From Sphingomonas sp. (GTDB lineage: Bacteria > Pseudomonadota > Alphaproteobacteria > Sphingomonadales > Sphingomonadaceae): a DNA stretch of 15,757 nucleotides. The notes below the pieces were generated by a model. That model ran no database searches, was not told the DNA's origin, and saw nothing but the letters and a program-made list of their open reading frames with translations. The translations under genes were made by a program, and so were the position numbers. Within the stretch, counting starts at the first letter, position 1. Every line of letters starts with the position of its first letter. Below, one piece after another: positions 6,580 to 13,869 of the stretch. The DNA lies in the NCBI GenBank assembly GCA_019747165.1, contig JAIERC010000499.1, positions 1-15,757 on the forward strand. Direction: 5' to 3'.

Positions 6580-8997
6580 CTATTCGTGCCGCAGCGCGCG
6601 CGCGGGCTCTGCCCGGGCAACCCGCCATGCCTGGCCAAACACCGTCGCTGCCGCAATTGCGATCGCCAGCAGGCTCGCGCTTACAAAGAATAATGGCGAT
6701 AGCGATATCCGATCATCAAACCCCGCCAGCCACCGTTGGAGGACGACATAAGCGAGCGGCCACGCGATAAGGTTTGCCAGCAATACCGGTCGCATGAACT
6801 GGCCGATCAACAACCGGAGCACCTCGGCGGTGGACGCGCCAAGAGTCTTGCGAATGCCGATCTCCTTCACCCGACGCGCGGTATCGAACGCGGCGAGCCC
6901 GTACAGGCCAATGCAGCCGATCATGACCGCCAGCAGCGCGCCAACGGAAAACAGCCGCGAGCGCTGCGCATCAGCCTTGTAGTAACGCTCGAACAGATTG
7001 TCTTCGACCGAGCGCGCAAGGAACGGGACACCCGGTGCTACGCGCTTCCACGCGGCTTCCAGGCGTGCAGCCATCGCTTTGGGGTCGCGGCCGTCATAGC
7101 GAATCGCTGCGAACGGATCAGGAATATCGAGCGTATTGTAGGAATAGGCCGTCGGGTTGACCGGATCACGCGGGCTTTTGAAGCGCAGGTCATCGACCAC
7201 ACCGACAATCGTCGAAGAACGATCACCATCCCCAATCGTCTGCCCAAGCGCGGCCGAAGGCGATGCAAAGCCGAGCGCTGTAACCGCCGTCCGGTTGAGC
7301 ACGATGTTCGGGCCGATCAATTTGCGCTGATCGGGGGTAAGGCGCGCGCGGTCGTCAGCATGCGCGGTGTCGAACAAGCGTCCAGCGACCAGCCGCGCAC
7401 CATAGATACGGAAATAGTCACGGCCGGTGCCGACATCCATGATCGACGTCTTTCGCTCGGGGCTCCCCGCTCGGGAATAGCCCGAATAGTTCGTCGAGCT
7501 CTGGTCGCCCGGGGCGTTGTTGCCGGTCGTCACGCCGATCACCCCCGGCACGCCGCCGAATGTCGTGAGCAGGGCTGCGCGTTGTGCATCGTCCAACCCT
7601 GAATCGTTGAACGATCGTACGATTATCAGCCCATCGCGCCGAAAGCCGAGATCAGCGTCGCGGATGTGGGCGGTCTGCGCAAGCATCGCCGCAGTCGTGA
7701 TGGCAAAGGCGATCGCGATCGCGAACTGGATGACGACGAGTGCGCTGCGTAGTCGCGCTCCAGCACGGCCGCCGCCGGGGGCCCGCGTGGAGGCTAGCAC
7801 CAGCGCGGGGCGGAACCCGGACAGCACTAAGGCCGGATACAAGCCTGCGACGCCGGAAATGCCCATGACCATGACGGTCATCGGCAGCAGGATGCTGTCC
7901 GTGCCGAAATACTGGATCGCCAGTTTCGTGCCGCCGAGCGCATTGAGGAACGGCAGCGCAATCTCCGCTAGCGCAAGGCCGATCAGCGCCGCGACAGCGA
8001 CGGTAACGACCGCTTCACCCATAAGTTGTTGCACGAGCGCACGCCGCGTGCCGCCGACCACCTTGCGCATCGCCACCTCGCGGGCGCGCAAGCCAGCCCG
8101 CGCGGTCGCCAGATTGATGTAATTGACGATCGCGATCAGCAGCGTCAGCAACCCGACGAGGCCCAGCGTCGCCACGATGGCACGGTCACCGGGCGTGTAG
8201 AGATGGATCTTCGACAAGGGGCGCAGCGACTGAAAATACTCGCCCTTCTTTATGTTGCCGCTGGCATAGGCGTGGCGATCGAGGAACGCCGGCAATTGCC
8301 GTTCGAAAGCGCGGGCGGCGGCTTCATCGGGAAAGCGGAGCAAGGTGATCAGCGATGTGCTGCCCCAATGATCCCAGAAATCACCGCCGAACCGCGCGCG
8401 CACCAGCTGGGCGAACATCTCGTTCTTGAACGTCACATTATCGGGCATGTCGTGCAGCACAGCACCGACGCGGTAGGGATATTGCTTGCCGTCGATGGAA
8501 ATCCGGAGGGTCTGGCCGATCGCCGACTGGCTGCCGAAATATTTGCGCGCCGCAGCCTGCGTGATGACCAGCCCGTCGGGATCGGCGATCGTGGCGGCAG
8601 GGTTCCCCTCCACCACCGGAAAACGCATTAGATCGAAAAAGTTCGTATCGACCGTGGCGATTTCCTCGGCAGTCGATTGCGCGCCTTGCCTGATATTAGC
8701 GCCAAAAGCGCTGTACCGCGCGCCGACAAGCTGCGGATAATCGGCACGCAGCAGATCGAGCTCGGCGGCCAATGAATAGGGTTTGGTGTCGAGCGGATAG
8801 CCCGGCATGACATAGCGCTCTTCAAGCACCCATAGCTTGTCCTGTTCCGGCAATGCCCTGTCGAATCCCGTCTCGAAGCGGACGAACAGGAACAGCACCA
8901 AAAACGTCGCAATACCAAGCGCTAGGCCACCGATGTTGAGCGCGGCGAACAGCCGGTGGCGGGAGAGCGAGCGATACAGGCTGATCAGAGCTGACAT
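6580..8997 (-). CDS. MacB/FtsX-type ABC transporter permease, first paralogue
   Basis: The product is 805 residues from ATG at 8997, separated by one base from the ATPase stop (TGAC-ATG arrangement). An in-frame opening at 9072 lies inside the ATPase gene and is rejected. Layout equals that of the neighbouring permease. It has an N-terminal membrane segment (about 18-40, IGGLALGIATFLVLFLF), a MacB periplasmic domain, a three-segment FtsX block with AREVAMRKVVGGT, a second membrane helix with VVIQFAIAIAFAITT, a second periplasmic domain, and a C-terminal FtsX block with IGCIGLYGLAAFDTARR and KEIGIRKTLGAS. The two permeases are clearly paralogous, with long near-identical stretches at the C-terminus, but diverge in the periplasmic domains. 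With one ATPase gene in the operon, a permease heterodimer bound to an ATPase homodimer is the natural expectation (inference). Exporter substrate cannot be read from sequence. Confidence 0.94.
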   Translation of the reverse strand: MSALISLYRSLSRHRLFAALNIGGLALGIATFLVLFLFVRFETGFDRALPEQDKLWVLEERYVMPGYPLDTKPYSLAAELDLLRADYPQLVGARYSAFGANIRQGAQSTAEEIATVDTNFFDLMRFPVVEGNPAATIADPDGLVITQAAARKYFGSQSAIGQTLRISIDGKQYPYRVGAVLHDMPDNVTFKNEMFAQLVRARFGGDFWDHWGSTSLITLLRFPDEAAARAFERQLPAFLDRHAYASGNIKKGEYFQSLRPLSKIHLYTPGDRAIVATLGLVGLLTLLIAIVNYINLATARAGLRAREVAMRKVVGGTRRALVQQLMGEAVVTVAVAALIGLALAEIALPFLNALGGTKLAIQYFGTDSILLPMTVMVMGISGVAGLYPALVLSGFRPALVLASTRAPGGGRAGARLRSALVVIQFAIAIAFAITTAAMLAQTAHIRDADLGFRRDGLIIVRSFNDSGLDDAQRAALLTTFGGVPGVIGVTTGNNAPGDQSSTNYSGYSRAGSPERKTSIMDVGTGRDYFRIYGARLVAGRLFDTAHADDRARLTPDQRKLIGPNIVLNRTAVTALGFASPSAALGQTIGDGDRSSTIVGVVDDLRFKSPRDPVNPTAYSYNTLDIPDPFAAIRYDGRDPKAMAARLEAAWKRVAPGVPFLARSVEDNLFERYYKADAQRSRLFSVGALLAVMIGCIGLYGLAAFDTARRVKEIGIRKTLGASTAEVLRLLIGQFMRPVLLANLIAWPLAYVVLQRWLAGFDDRISLSPLFFVSASLLAIAIAAATVFGQAWRVARAEPARALRHE

Positions 8998-8998
8998 G

Positions 8999-9679
8999 TC
9001 AGGCTGCCCGCCGCGCCGACGACAGGATCCGCCCGTCGAGCATGTGGACGGTGCGCCGCGCGACATCGGCATGCGCGGGCGAGTGCGTGACCATCACGAT
9101 CGTCGCCCCATCGGCATTGAGCTGGCTGAGGATGTCCATCACCTGCGCGCCATTTTCGGTATCAAGATTGCCGGTCGGCTCGTCCGCCAGAATCAACTGC
9201 GGCTCGCCGACGATCGCGCGGGCAATCGCGGCGCGTTGCTGCTGCCCGCCCGACAATTGATGCGGATGGTGGCGCTGGCGGTGGGCGATGCCCACGCGAT
9301 CCATTGCGGTCGCCACCCGAGCCCTTTTCTCCTGGGCCGACATCGATCGATAGGCGAGCCCGAGCGCGACATTCTCCTGGATCGTCAGTTCATCGATGAG
9401 ATTGAAGCTTTGGAAAACAAAGCCCAACCGGTCGCGCCGCAACCTGGCCAGTTCCGCCTCTGGCGCCCGCGCGATATCGGCACCGTCGAACAGATAGCGC
9501 CCGTCGGTTGGGCGGTCGATCGTGCCGATGATGTTGAGCAAGGTTGATTTGCCGCATCCCGATGGGCCCATGATCGCGACGAATTCGCCAGCGTCGATCG
9601 CAAGATCAATGCCGCCAAGCGCGGTCGTCTCGATATCTTCTGAGGCATAAGTGCGGCTGAGGTCCTGAAGCTGGATCAT
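8999..9679 (-). CDS. ABC transporter ATP-binding protein (LolD/MacB type)
   Basis: The product is 226 residues, the normal size for a stand-alone ATPase of this family. All nucleotide-binding elements are present: Walker A GPSGCGKST (38-46), Q-loop Gln90 in FVFQSFNL, signature LSGGQ (142-146), Walker B LILADEPTGNLD (162-173) and switch His199 in VTHSP. The LADEPTGNLD and FNLI motifs are characteristic of the LolD/MacB/FtsE branch of mechanotransmission ABC systems. The ATG at 9679 is preceded by TAGGA seven to eleven bases upstream. The gene sits eight bases after the adaptor and one base before the first permease, so the three-part order adaptor, ATPase, permease is preserved. It acts on the cytoplasmic face of the inner membrane and should power both permeases. 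Confidence 0.96.
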   Translation of the reverse strand: MIQLQDLSRTYASEDIETTALGGIDLAIDAGEFVAIMGPSGCGKSTLLNIIGTIDRPTDGRYLFDGADIARAPEAELARLRRDRLGFVFQSFNLIDELTIQENVALGLAYRSMSAQEKRARVATAMDRVGIAHRQRHHPHQLSGGQQQRAAIARAIVGEPQLILADEPTGNLDTENGAQVMDILSQLNADGATIVMVTHSPAHADVARRTVHMLDGRILSSARRAA

Positions 9680-9687
9680 ATCGGGTC

Positions 9688-10971
9688 CTATCGAAGGATA
9701 AGGGTTTGAAAGGGGCTGTAGGTGTTAAGCGCGGTCGTCACGATCCGCTCGCCGGGGGCGAGGCCGGACAGGATTTCGATCTGATCGGGGTTGCGCCGGC
9801 CGGTCACGATGGACCGGCGAACCGCATGTTGTTCGGTATCAAGGACAAAGGCCGTCGTCCCGCCCGCGTCGAGCCAGCCACCCGTCGGCGCCACGACCGC
9901 CAGCTTATCCGCACCCAGCACCAACCGCACGTCAAGCGTCTGGCCGCGATTGAGCCCGGGCGGCACGCTACCGCTAAAGGCCAGTTCGATGCGGAAGCGG
10001 CCATTGGTGACCTGTGGCAACACCTTCAGCACTGCCATCGGATAATTGCGGCCGTCGATCGCCGCCGTCGCACTCAGGCCGGCCCGTACGCGACCCAAAT
10101 AAAATTGGTCGACATCGGCGGTCAGCTTCCACTGCCCTTCAGAATCGATCTGCCCGACGGCATCGCCCGCCTTGAGCGTCTGGCCCGGCTGCAGCGTAAA
10201 CGCCGTCAGGCGACCGGCGACAGGGGCACGCAGCACCAATGCCGACAGGCTCGCGCGGACCATGTTCAGGCTTTCGCGCAGTTGCTGCGCCGTTGCGGCG
10301 ATGCCCGATGCCTGATCGGCGAGCGTTGCGCCCGCCTCAACCGCACCACGCTCGAGCGCGGTCACGCGACTTTGCTGATAGGCGACGTCGTCGCGCAGCG
10401 GATCGATTGCCCCGCGCGTGATGATCCCCTTATCGAACAGCACCTGCTTTTGCGCCAGCAGCGTTTGCGCCTTGGACAGGGCATTGCGCGCCTCGGCCAG
10501 ATCACGGGCGCTGCCCTGTCGGCTGGTCTGGACGGCCAGACGCTGGCCGCTGATCGCGCTCAACTGACCAGCGATGTCCGCTGAGCGGCTCGCAACCTCA
10601 ATCGCTAAAGCCGGATTGGAAAGCCGCGCGAGCGGGCTGCCCGCGCCGACCATCACGCCGTCACTCGTCATCAGATCGGCCACCTGGCCGCCGCTGATGG
10701 CGGTGACGAAAACGGTGCGGAGCGGTGCAACCTCGGCGCGCAGTGGCACGAAATCGCGAAACGGCGCGCGCGTGACTGCACCCGTCCGGATCGCAGCGAC
10801 ATCCACCGTCAAGGTATTGGCACCCGGCAGCGACCACCACAACATGGCGGCAATCGCGAGCGCGACCACGCCAATTGCAATGCGCGTCATCAGCGCGCGG
10901 CGTTTGTGCTGCGGGCGCTCAATGCGCCGGTCCATCGCGGCACCGCTGCCTGTTCGGTTCGTCTCATTCAT
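9688..10971 (-). CDS. Periplasmic adaptor (HlyD/MacA-like membrane fusion protein)
   Basis: The product is 427 residues. A basic N-terminus precedes a single membrane anchor at about 29-48 (IAIGVVALAIAAMLWWSL), so this is an inner-membrane-anchored adaptor. Lipoyl-type half-motifs flank a coiled-coil hairpin: the first near 93-117 (SGGQVADLM...GSPLARL), the second near 247-275 (LRAPVAGRLTAF, LQPGQTLKAGDAVG). The intervening 120-245, rich in Ala, Gln, Arg and Glu, fits the coiled coil that contacts an outer-membrane channel. Beta-barrel and membrane-proximal domains follow (GLAPGERIVTTALN near the C-terminus). The start has no strong ribosome site; MDRRIER at residue 13 is an alternative start. 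It is the first gene of the exporter operon and faces the divergent regulator genes. It should bridge the permeases to a TolC-like channel; no such channel gene lies in this window. Confidence 0.93.
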   Translation of the reverse strand: MNETNRTGSGAAMDRRIERPQHKRRALMTRIAIGVVALAIAAMLWWSLPGANTLTVDVAAIRTGAVTRAPFRDFVPLRAEVAPLRTVFVTAISGGQVADLMTSDGVMVGAGSPLARLSNPALAIEVASRSADIAGQLSAISGQRLAVQTSRQGSARDLAEARNALSKAQTLLAQKQVLFDKGIITRGAIDPLRDDVAYQQSRVTALERGAVEAGATLADQASGIAATAQQLRESLNMVRASLSALVLRAPVAGRLTAFTLQPGQTLKAGDAVGQIDSEGQWKLTADVDQFYLGRVRAGLSATAAIDGRNYPMAVLKVLPQVTNGRFRIELAFSGSVPPGLNRGQTLDVRLVLGADKLAVVAPTGGWLDAGGTTAFVLDTEQHAVRRSIVTGRRNPDQIEILSGLAPGERIVTTALNTYSPFQTLILR

Positions 10972-10978
10972 GCGGACA

Positions 10979-11070
10979 GTTTACGCGACGCCCCGCTTTC
11001 ACCCTAAAATATTGATTTATATGCAATAAAAAAGATATGACGGGTGGGAAATCGGGACATCTGTACCAAC
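10979..11070. promoter_or_regulatory. Divergent promoter region between exporter operon and regulator
   Basis: The 126 bases between the adaptor ATG (10971) and the regulator ATG (11098) include a markedly A/T-rich core at about 11003-11040. For the plus direction, TTGATT at 11012-11017 and TATGAC at 11036-11041 with an 18-base spacer could form a sigma70-type promoter (weak, by eye). A minus-direction promoter must also lie here but I cannot assign its boxes. I see no TGGCAC-N5-TTGCA type -24/-12 element on either strand. Confidence 0.4.
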
Positions 11071-11086
11071 TGTCCGTTTCCGGACA
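11071..11086. promoter_or_regulatory. Perfect palindrome TGTCCG-TTTC-CGGACA, probable operator
   Basis: A perfect 6-base inverted repeat with 4-base spacer lies 11 bases before the regulator ATG. Related half-sites occur nearby: CGGACA at 10973-10978, next to the adaptor ATG, and GGGACA-TC-TGTACC at 11054-11067. A Fis-type helix-turn-helix dimer such as the one at the C-terminus of the adjacent regulator normally binds inverted repeats of this kind. Assignment to that regulator is inference from position. Confidence 0.55.
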
Positions 11087-11097
11087 CTATCACGGCC

Positions 11098-12330
11098 ATG
11101 TCAACCGAATCGCATATCCTTGTTATCGACGATGATATCGACATCGTCCGCGCCGCGCGCCTGTTGCTCGTCCGGCACGGCATCCGCGTATCAACAGCCG
11201 CTAACCCGGCGGCGGCGTGGGTCGTGCTCGCCAGTGAACGGATCGATGTGATCCTGCTCGATCTCAATTTCGTTCGCGGCCATACTAGCGGCGAAGAAGG
11301 CTTTGCGATGCTCGACCGGCTGATCGCTGCTGACCGCCACGCCGTCGTGATCGTTGTTACAGGGCATAGCGGGATCGCGGTGGCGGTGCAGGCGATGCGG
11401 AGCGGTGCCACTGACTTCGTGATCAAGCCGTGGCATAATGAGCGGCTGCTCGCCACGGTCGAGCGAGGCATTGCCCTTCGCCAAGCCAAGCTGGAGATCG
11501 CCGCGGCGGCGCCGGTGACGGACGAACTTTTGCTGGGCGACAGCGCGGCGGTGGAGCATGCACGCGACATCATCACCCGCGTCGCACCGACCACCGCGTC
11601 GATCCTCGCGCATGGGCCAGCGGGTACCGGCAAGTCGCTGGTCGCCCGGCTTATCCACCGGGGATCATCCCACGTCGATGGCCCCTTGGTGACGCTTGAT
11701 GCGGCCACCGCCGATGCTGCCATGATTGCTGCGCAGGCAGCGGCAGCGGCGGGTGGCACGCTGGTGATCGACCATATCGATCGCCTATCCCGGACGCATG
11801 GTGCCGATTTGACAAAAGCCGTGAGCGCCGCACGCATCGTCGCGACCACCCGGCTTGACCGCACGGAGCTAAGCCGCGCGATCGGCGAGGATTTGATCGA
11901 TCGGGTCGGCACGATCGACATCACTCTGCCACCGCTTGGCCACAGAACGGACGACACGCTGCTGCTCGCGCGTCATTTTCTAGCGCTGTTCGCCTATCGA
12001 CATGGCAAGCCGCCCAAGGCTTTGAACGACGATGCCGTGCTTGCCATCATCACTGGCCACTGGCCCGACAATGTTCGCGGCTTGCGCCAGGCAATGGAGC
12101 GCGCAGTGCTGCTCGCTGGCGGTGACAGCTATACGCCGGACGATTTCCTGCTGTCACCGGGCGCGACGCCAGATCACCCGCGCGCACCCGATTTGTCGCT
12201 AGCGCGCAATGAACAAGACCTGATCTCGGCCGCTTTGGGGCGCCATGCCTTCAATGTCAGCCGGGCTGCAGCCGAACTTGGGCTGACCCGCGCGGCACTG
12301 TATCGGCGCATGGCCCGTTATGGTCTCTGA
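11098..12330 (+). CDS. NtrC-architecture response regulator with degenerate AAA+ domain (no GAFTGA)
   Basis: The product is 410 residues from ATG at 11098; an in-frame GTG at 11044 would place the palindrome inside the gene and adds nothing recognisable. The receiver domain spans about 5-120: Asp11-13, phospho-acceptor Asp55 in LLDLNF, Thr88 and Lys110 in VIKPW. The AAA+ part spans about 140-345: Walker A GPAGTGKS (173-180), a shortened middle, GGTLVIDHIDRL (219-230) in the Walker B position with His226 instead of Glu, sensor I ARIVATTR (245-252), and sensor II NVRGLRQAMERA (325-336). The C-terminal Fis-type helix-turn-helix is at about 371-410 (NVSRAAAELGLTRAALYRRM). The ESELFGHEKGAFTGA segment that contacts sigma54 is absent and the domain is some 35 residues shorter than NtrC in two places. 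It is therefore not expected to activate sigma54 polymerase. It overlaps the kinase gene by 11 bases and is divergent from the exporter operon. Confidence 0.93.
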   Translation: MSTESHILVIDDDIDIVRAARLLLVRHGIRVSTAANPAAAWVVLASERIDVILLDLNFVRGHTSGEEGFAMLDRLIAADRHAVVIVVTGHSGIAVAVQAMRSGATDFVIKPWHNERLLATVERGIALRQAKLEIAAAAPVTDELLLGDSAAVEHARDIITRVAPTTASILAHGPAGTGKSLVARLIHRGSSHVDGPLVTLDAATADAAMIAAQAAAAAGGTLVIDHIDRLSRTHGADLTKAVSAARIVATTRLDRTELSRAIGEDLIDRVGTIDITLPPLGHRTDDTLLLARHFLALFAYRHGKPPKALNDDAVLAIITGHWPDNVRGLRQAMERAVLLAGGDSYTPDDFLLSPGATPDHPRAPDLSLARNEQDLISAALGRHAFNVSRAAAELGLTRAALYRRMARYGL

Positions 12331-13534
12331 TCGCGTCCGCGCGGTTCTCCAGACGCTCGGCGCTGCGGTCGCAGGTGCAAGCGCGATGCTGGCCGCTGTG
12401 CAAGGGCTTTACGCAACGGCGCTGCTGGGATTGCTGATGGCCGCCTGGATCGCGGTGCAAAGCATGGTCGATGCGTCGCGACGGATCGTGGTACCGCCCC
12501 CGCCTCCGCCCCCGGCTGCGCTGCCGGATGAAGAAGAGCGGCGACGGTTGATCGCCTATCTGGACCTGTCGCCCGCCCCGCTCGTCGCGCTTGATGAACG
12601 TGGCCGCCTGAGCGCCGTCAACCGCGCTGCGCGCCGGTTGTTCGGCAGGAATGATGTAGTGCCGGAACCGCCCGCTGCGCTGATTGCGGCGCTCACCGCA
12701 CCCGGCCCGCCCGGCACGGCAACAATCGAACTTTCTGATACCGGTGAGCCGCGCAACTATGTGCTGGCGACGGGCGACCTGGCGTTGTCGGGCCGGATGA
12801 TCCGGATCGGCGCACTCATTGATATCGACGCTGAATTGAAAGCCGCAGAAGCAACCGCGCTGCGTGAACTCGTGCAAGTGCTGAGCCACGAGATCGTCAA
12901 CGCGTTGACCCCCATCGCCTCGCTTGCAGAGACGGCCGTCGCCATGCTCGATGATCCTGTGCCGGCGCTACCGGAGATACGCGATGCGCTCGGCATCGTC
13001 GCGCGGCGGGCCGCCAGCCTGCACAGATTTGGTGAAAGTTACCGTTCGCTCGCGCGGCTGCCCGCCCCACTGCTCCAGCGTATCGCCGTCCCACGCCTTG
13101 TGGATGATCTGGCCACGCTGTTTGCGACACGCTGGCCCAGCATTGCGCTATCAGTGGAGACCAGTAGCGCGCCAGCCTATATCGTCGCTGACCCCGATCA
13201 GTTGACCGCAGCACTCTGGGCAGTCCTGCAAAACGCAGCCGAGGTCCAGCATGACACACAAGCAGCGCAAGTGACGCTCAGCGTTCGCGCGTTGGTGAGC
13301 AAAACGCTGATCACCATCGCCGACAAGGGACCGGGCATGAGCGAGGCCGTTCAGGCAGAAATCTTTCGTCACTTTTTCACCACCAAGGCAGAAGGCACGG
13401 GGATAGGGCTGGCGCTTGGCCGACAAATTCTTCGCAGTCATAAAGGCGATCTGTCGCTTGCGTCATCTAGCCCTGCCGGGAGCCGCTTCGAAGCGACCAT
13501 CCCGTTAATCTCGCCGCTAATCAAAGAGGGGTGA
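12320..13534 (+). CDS. Histidine kinase, membrane anchored, partner of the NtrC-like regulator
   Basis: The product is 404 residues. Its ATG sits in the sequence ATGGTCTCTGA that also ends the regulator gene, an 11-base overlap that implies translational coupling. Two closely spaced membrane segments (about 8-28 and 30-48) leave almost no periplasmic loop. They are followed by a proline run (59-65) and a PAS-like domain (about 75-170, LSPAPLVALDERGRLSAVN). The kinase core has LSHEIVNALTPIASL with His190, N box Asn305 in LQNAAE, G1 box Asp335 in ADKGPGM, F box FRHFFTTK (349-356) and G2 box GTGIGLALGRQI. The HEI.N.LTPI H box is the type seen in NtrB-like and related kinases. With no periplasmic domain, sensing is likely within the membrane or in the cytoplasm, as in intramembrane-sensing kinases that watch ABC exporters (inference). 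No terminator is obvious downstream. Confidence 0.93.
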   Translation: MVSDRVRAVLQTLGAAVAGASAMLAAVQGLYATALLGLLMAAWIAVQSMVDASRRIVVPPPPPPPAALPDEEERRRLIAYLDLSPAPLVALDERGRLSAVNRAARRLFGRNDVVPEPPAALIAALTAPGPPGTATIELSDTGEPRNYVLATGDLALSGRMIRIGALIDIDAELKAAEATALRELVQVLSHEIVNALTPIASLAETAVAMLDDPVPALPEIRDALGIVARRAASLHRFGESYRSLARLPAPLLQRIAVPRLVDDLATLFATRWPSIALSVETSSAPAYIVADPDQLTAALWAVLQNAAEVQHDTQAAQVTLSVRALVSKTLITIADKGPGMSEAVQAEIFRHFFTTKAEGTGIGLALGRQILRSHKGDLSLASSSPAGSRFEATIPLISPLIKEG

Positions 13535-13869
13535 GCAACCGCGCCGCGGAATTCTGCAGATACAGAGGTTTCTCATCTTTGGGATCAACAGGCACGCCGT
13601 AGGACACGACCGATGGGACACTGCGCGAGGCAAAATTTGATCAGTCAAACTCTTAACCGCAAGGCCTGAAATGGTTGGCTCTGTCGTCAGGCTGACCGAA
13701 AGCGACGGGCTGCCGCTGGGTGCCCAGCCGCTATCGGCGGCTGGCTGAACGAACGGCACACACCGCCAACAGGCGCTCCAAAGCCGCCATTCTGGTTTGC
13801 TAAAGTTTCGGGCGCCGGCAGGCGTACGAAAGTCTGGGAGGCCCGAACCCGCGGGCCGCAAGCGGTGAC
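13535..13869. other. Non-coding stretch between kinase and IS91 remnant
   Basis: 335 bases without a supported gene. A small perfect inverted repeat TTTGA-TCAG-TCAAA lies at 13636-13649. A minus-strand frame covers most of it (13517-13861, 114 residues), but its composition is low-information, it overlaps the kinase 3' end and it has no recognisable domain. The downstream end of the IS91-type element should lie here, but I could not identify its border by eye. Confidence 0.5.

Noticed and set aside
6736..7602. Plus-strand open frame of 288 codons opposite the first permease
   Set aside because: Antisense to conserved FtsX and periplasmic-domain sequence; Arg-rich composition typical of a shadow frame.
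9706..10584. Plus-strand open frame of 292 codons opposite the adaptor gene
   Set aside because: Low-complexity Arg/Gln/Ala-rich product without recognisable motifs, antisense to a well-supported HlyD-like protein.
10979..11097. Sigma54 promoter expected upstream of the exporter operon
   Set aside because: No GG/GC pair with correct spacing in a TGGCA-N-TTGCA context on either strand.
11004..11957. Minus-strand open frame of 317 codons opposite the NtrC-like regulator
   Set aside because: Ser/Ala/Arg-rich shadow with no ribosome site or domain; the plus strand holds an unambiguous receiver and HTH.
13517..13861. Minus-strand frame of 114 codons downstream of the kinase
   Set aside because: Overlaps the kinase 3' end, Pro/Ser/Cys-rich product with no fold signature and no supporting ribosome site; more likely non-coding debris next to the IS91 remnant.
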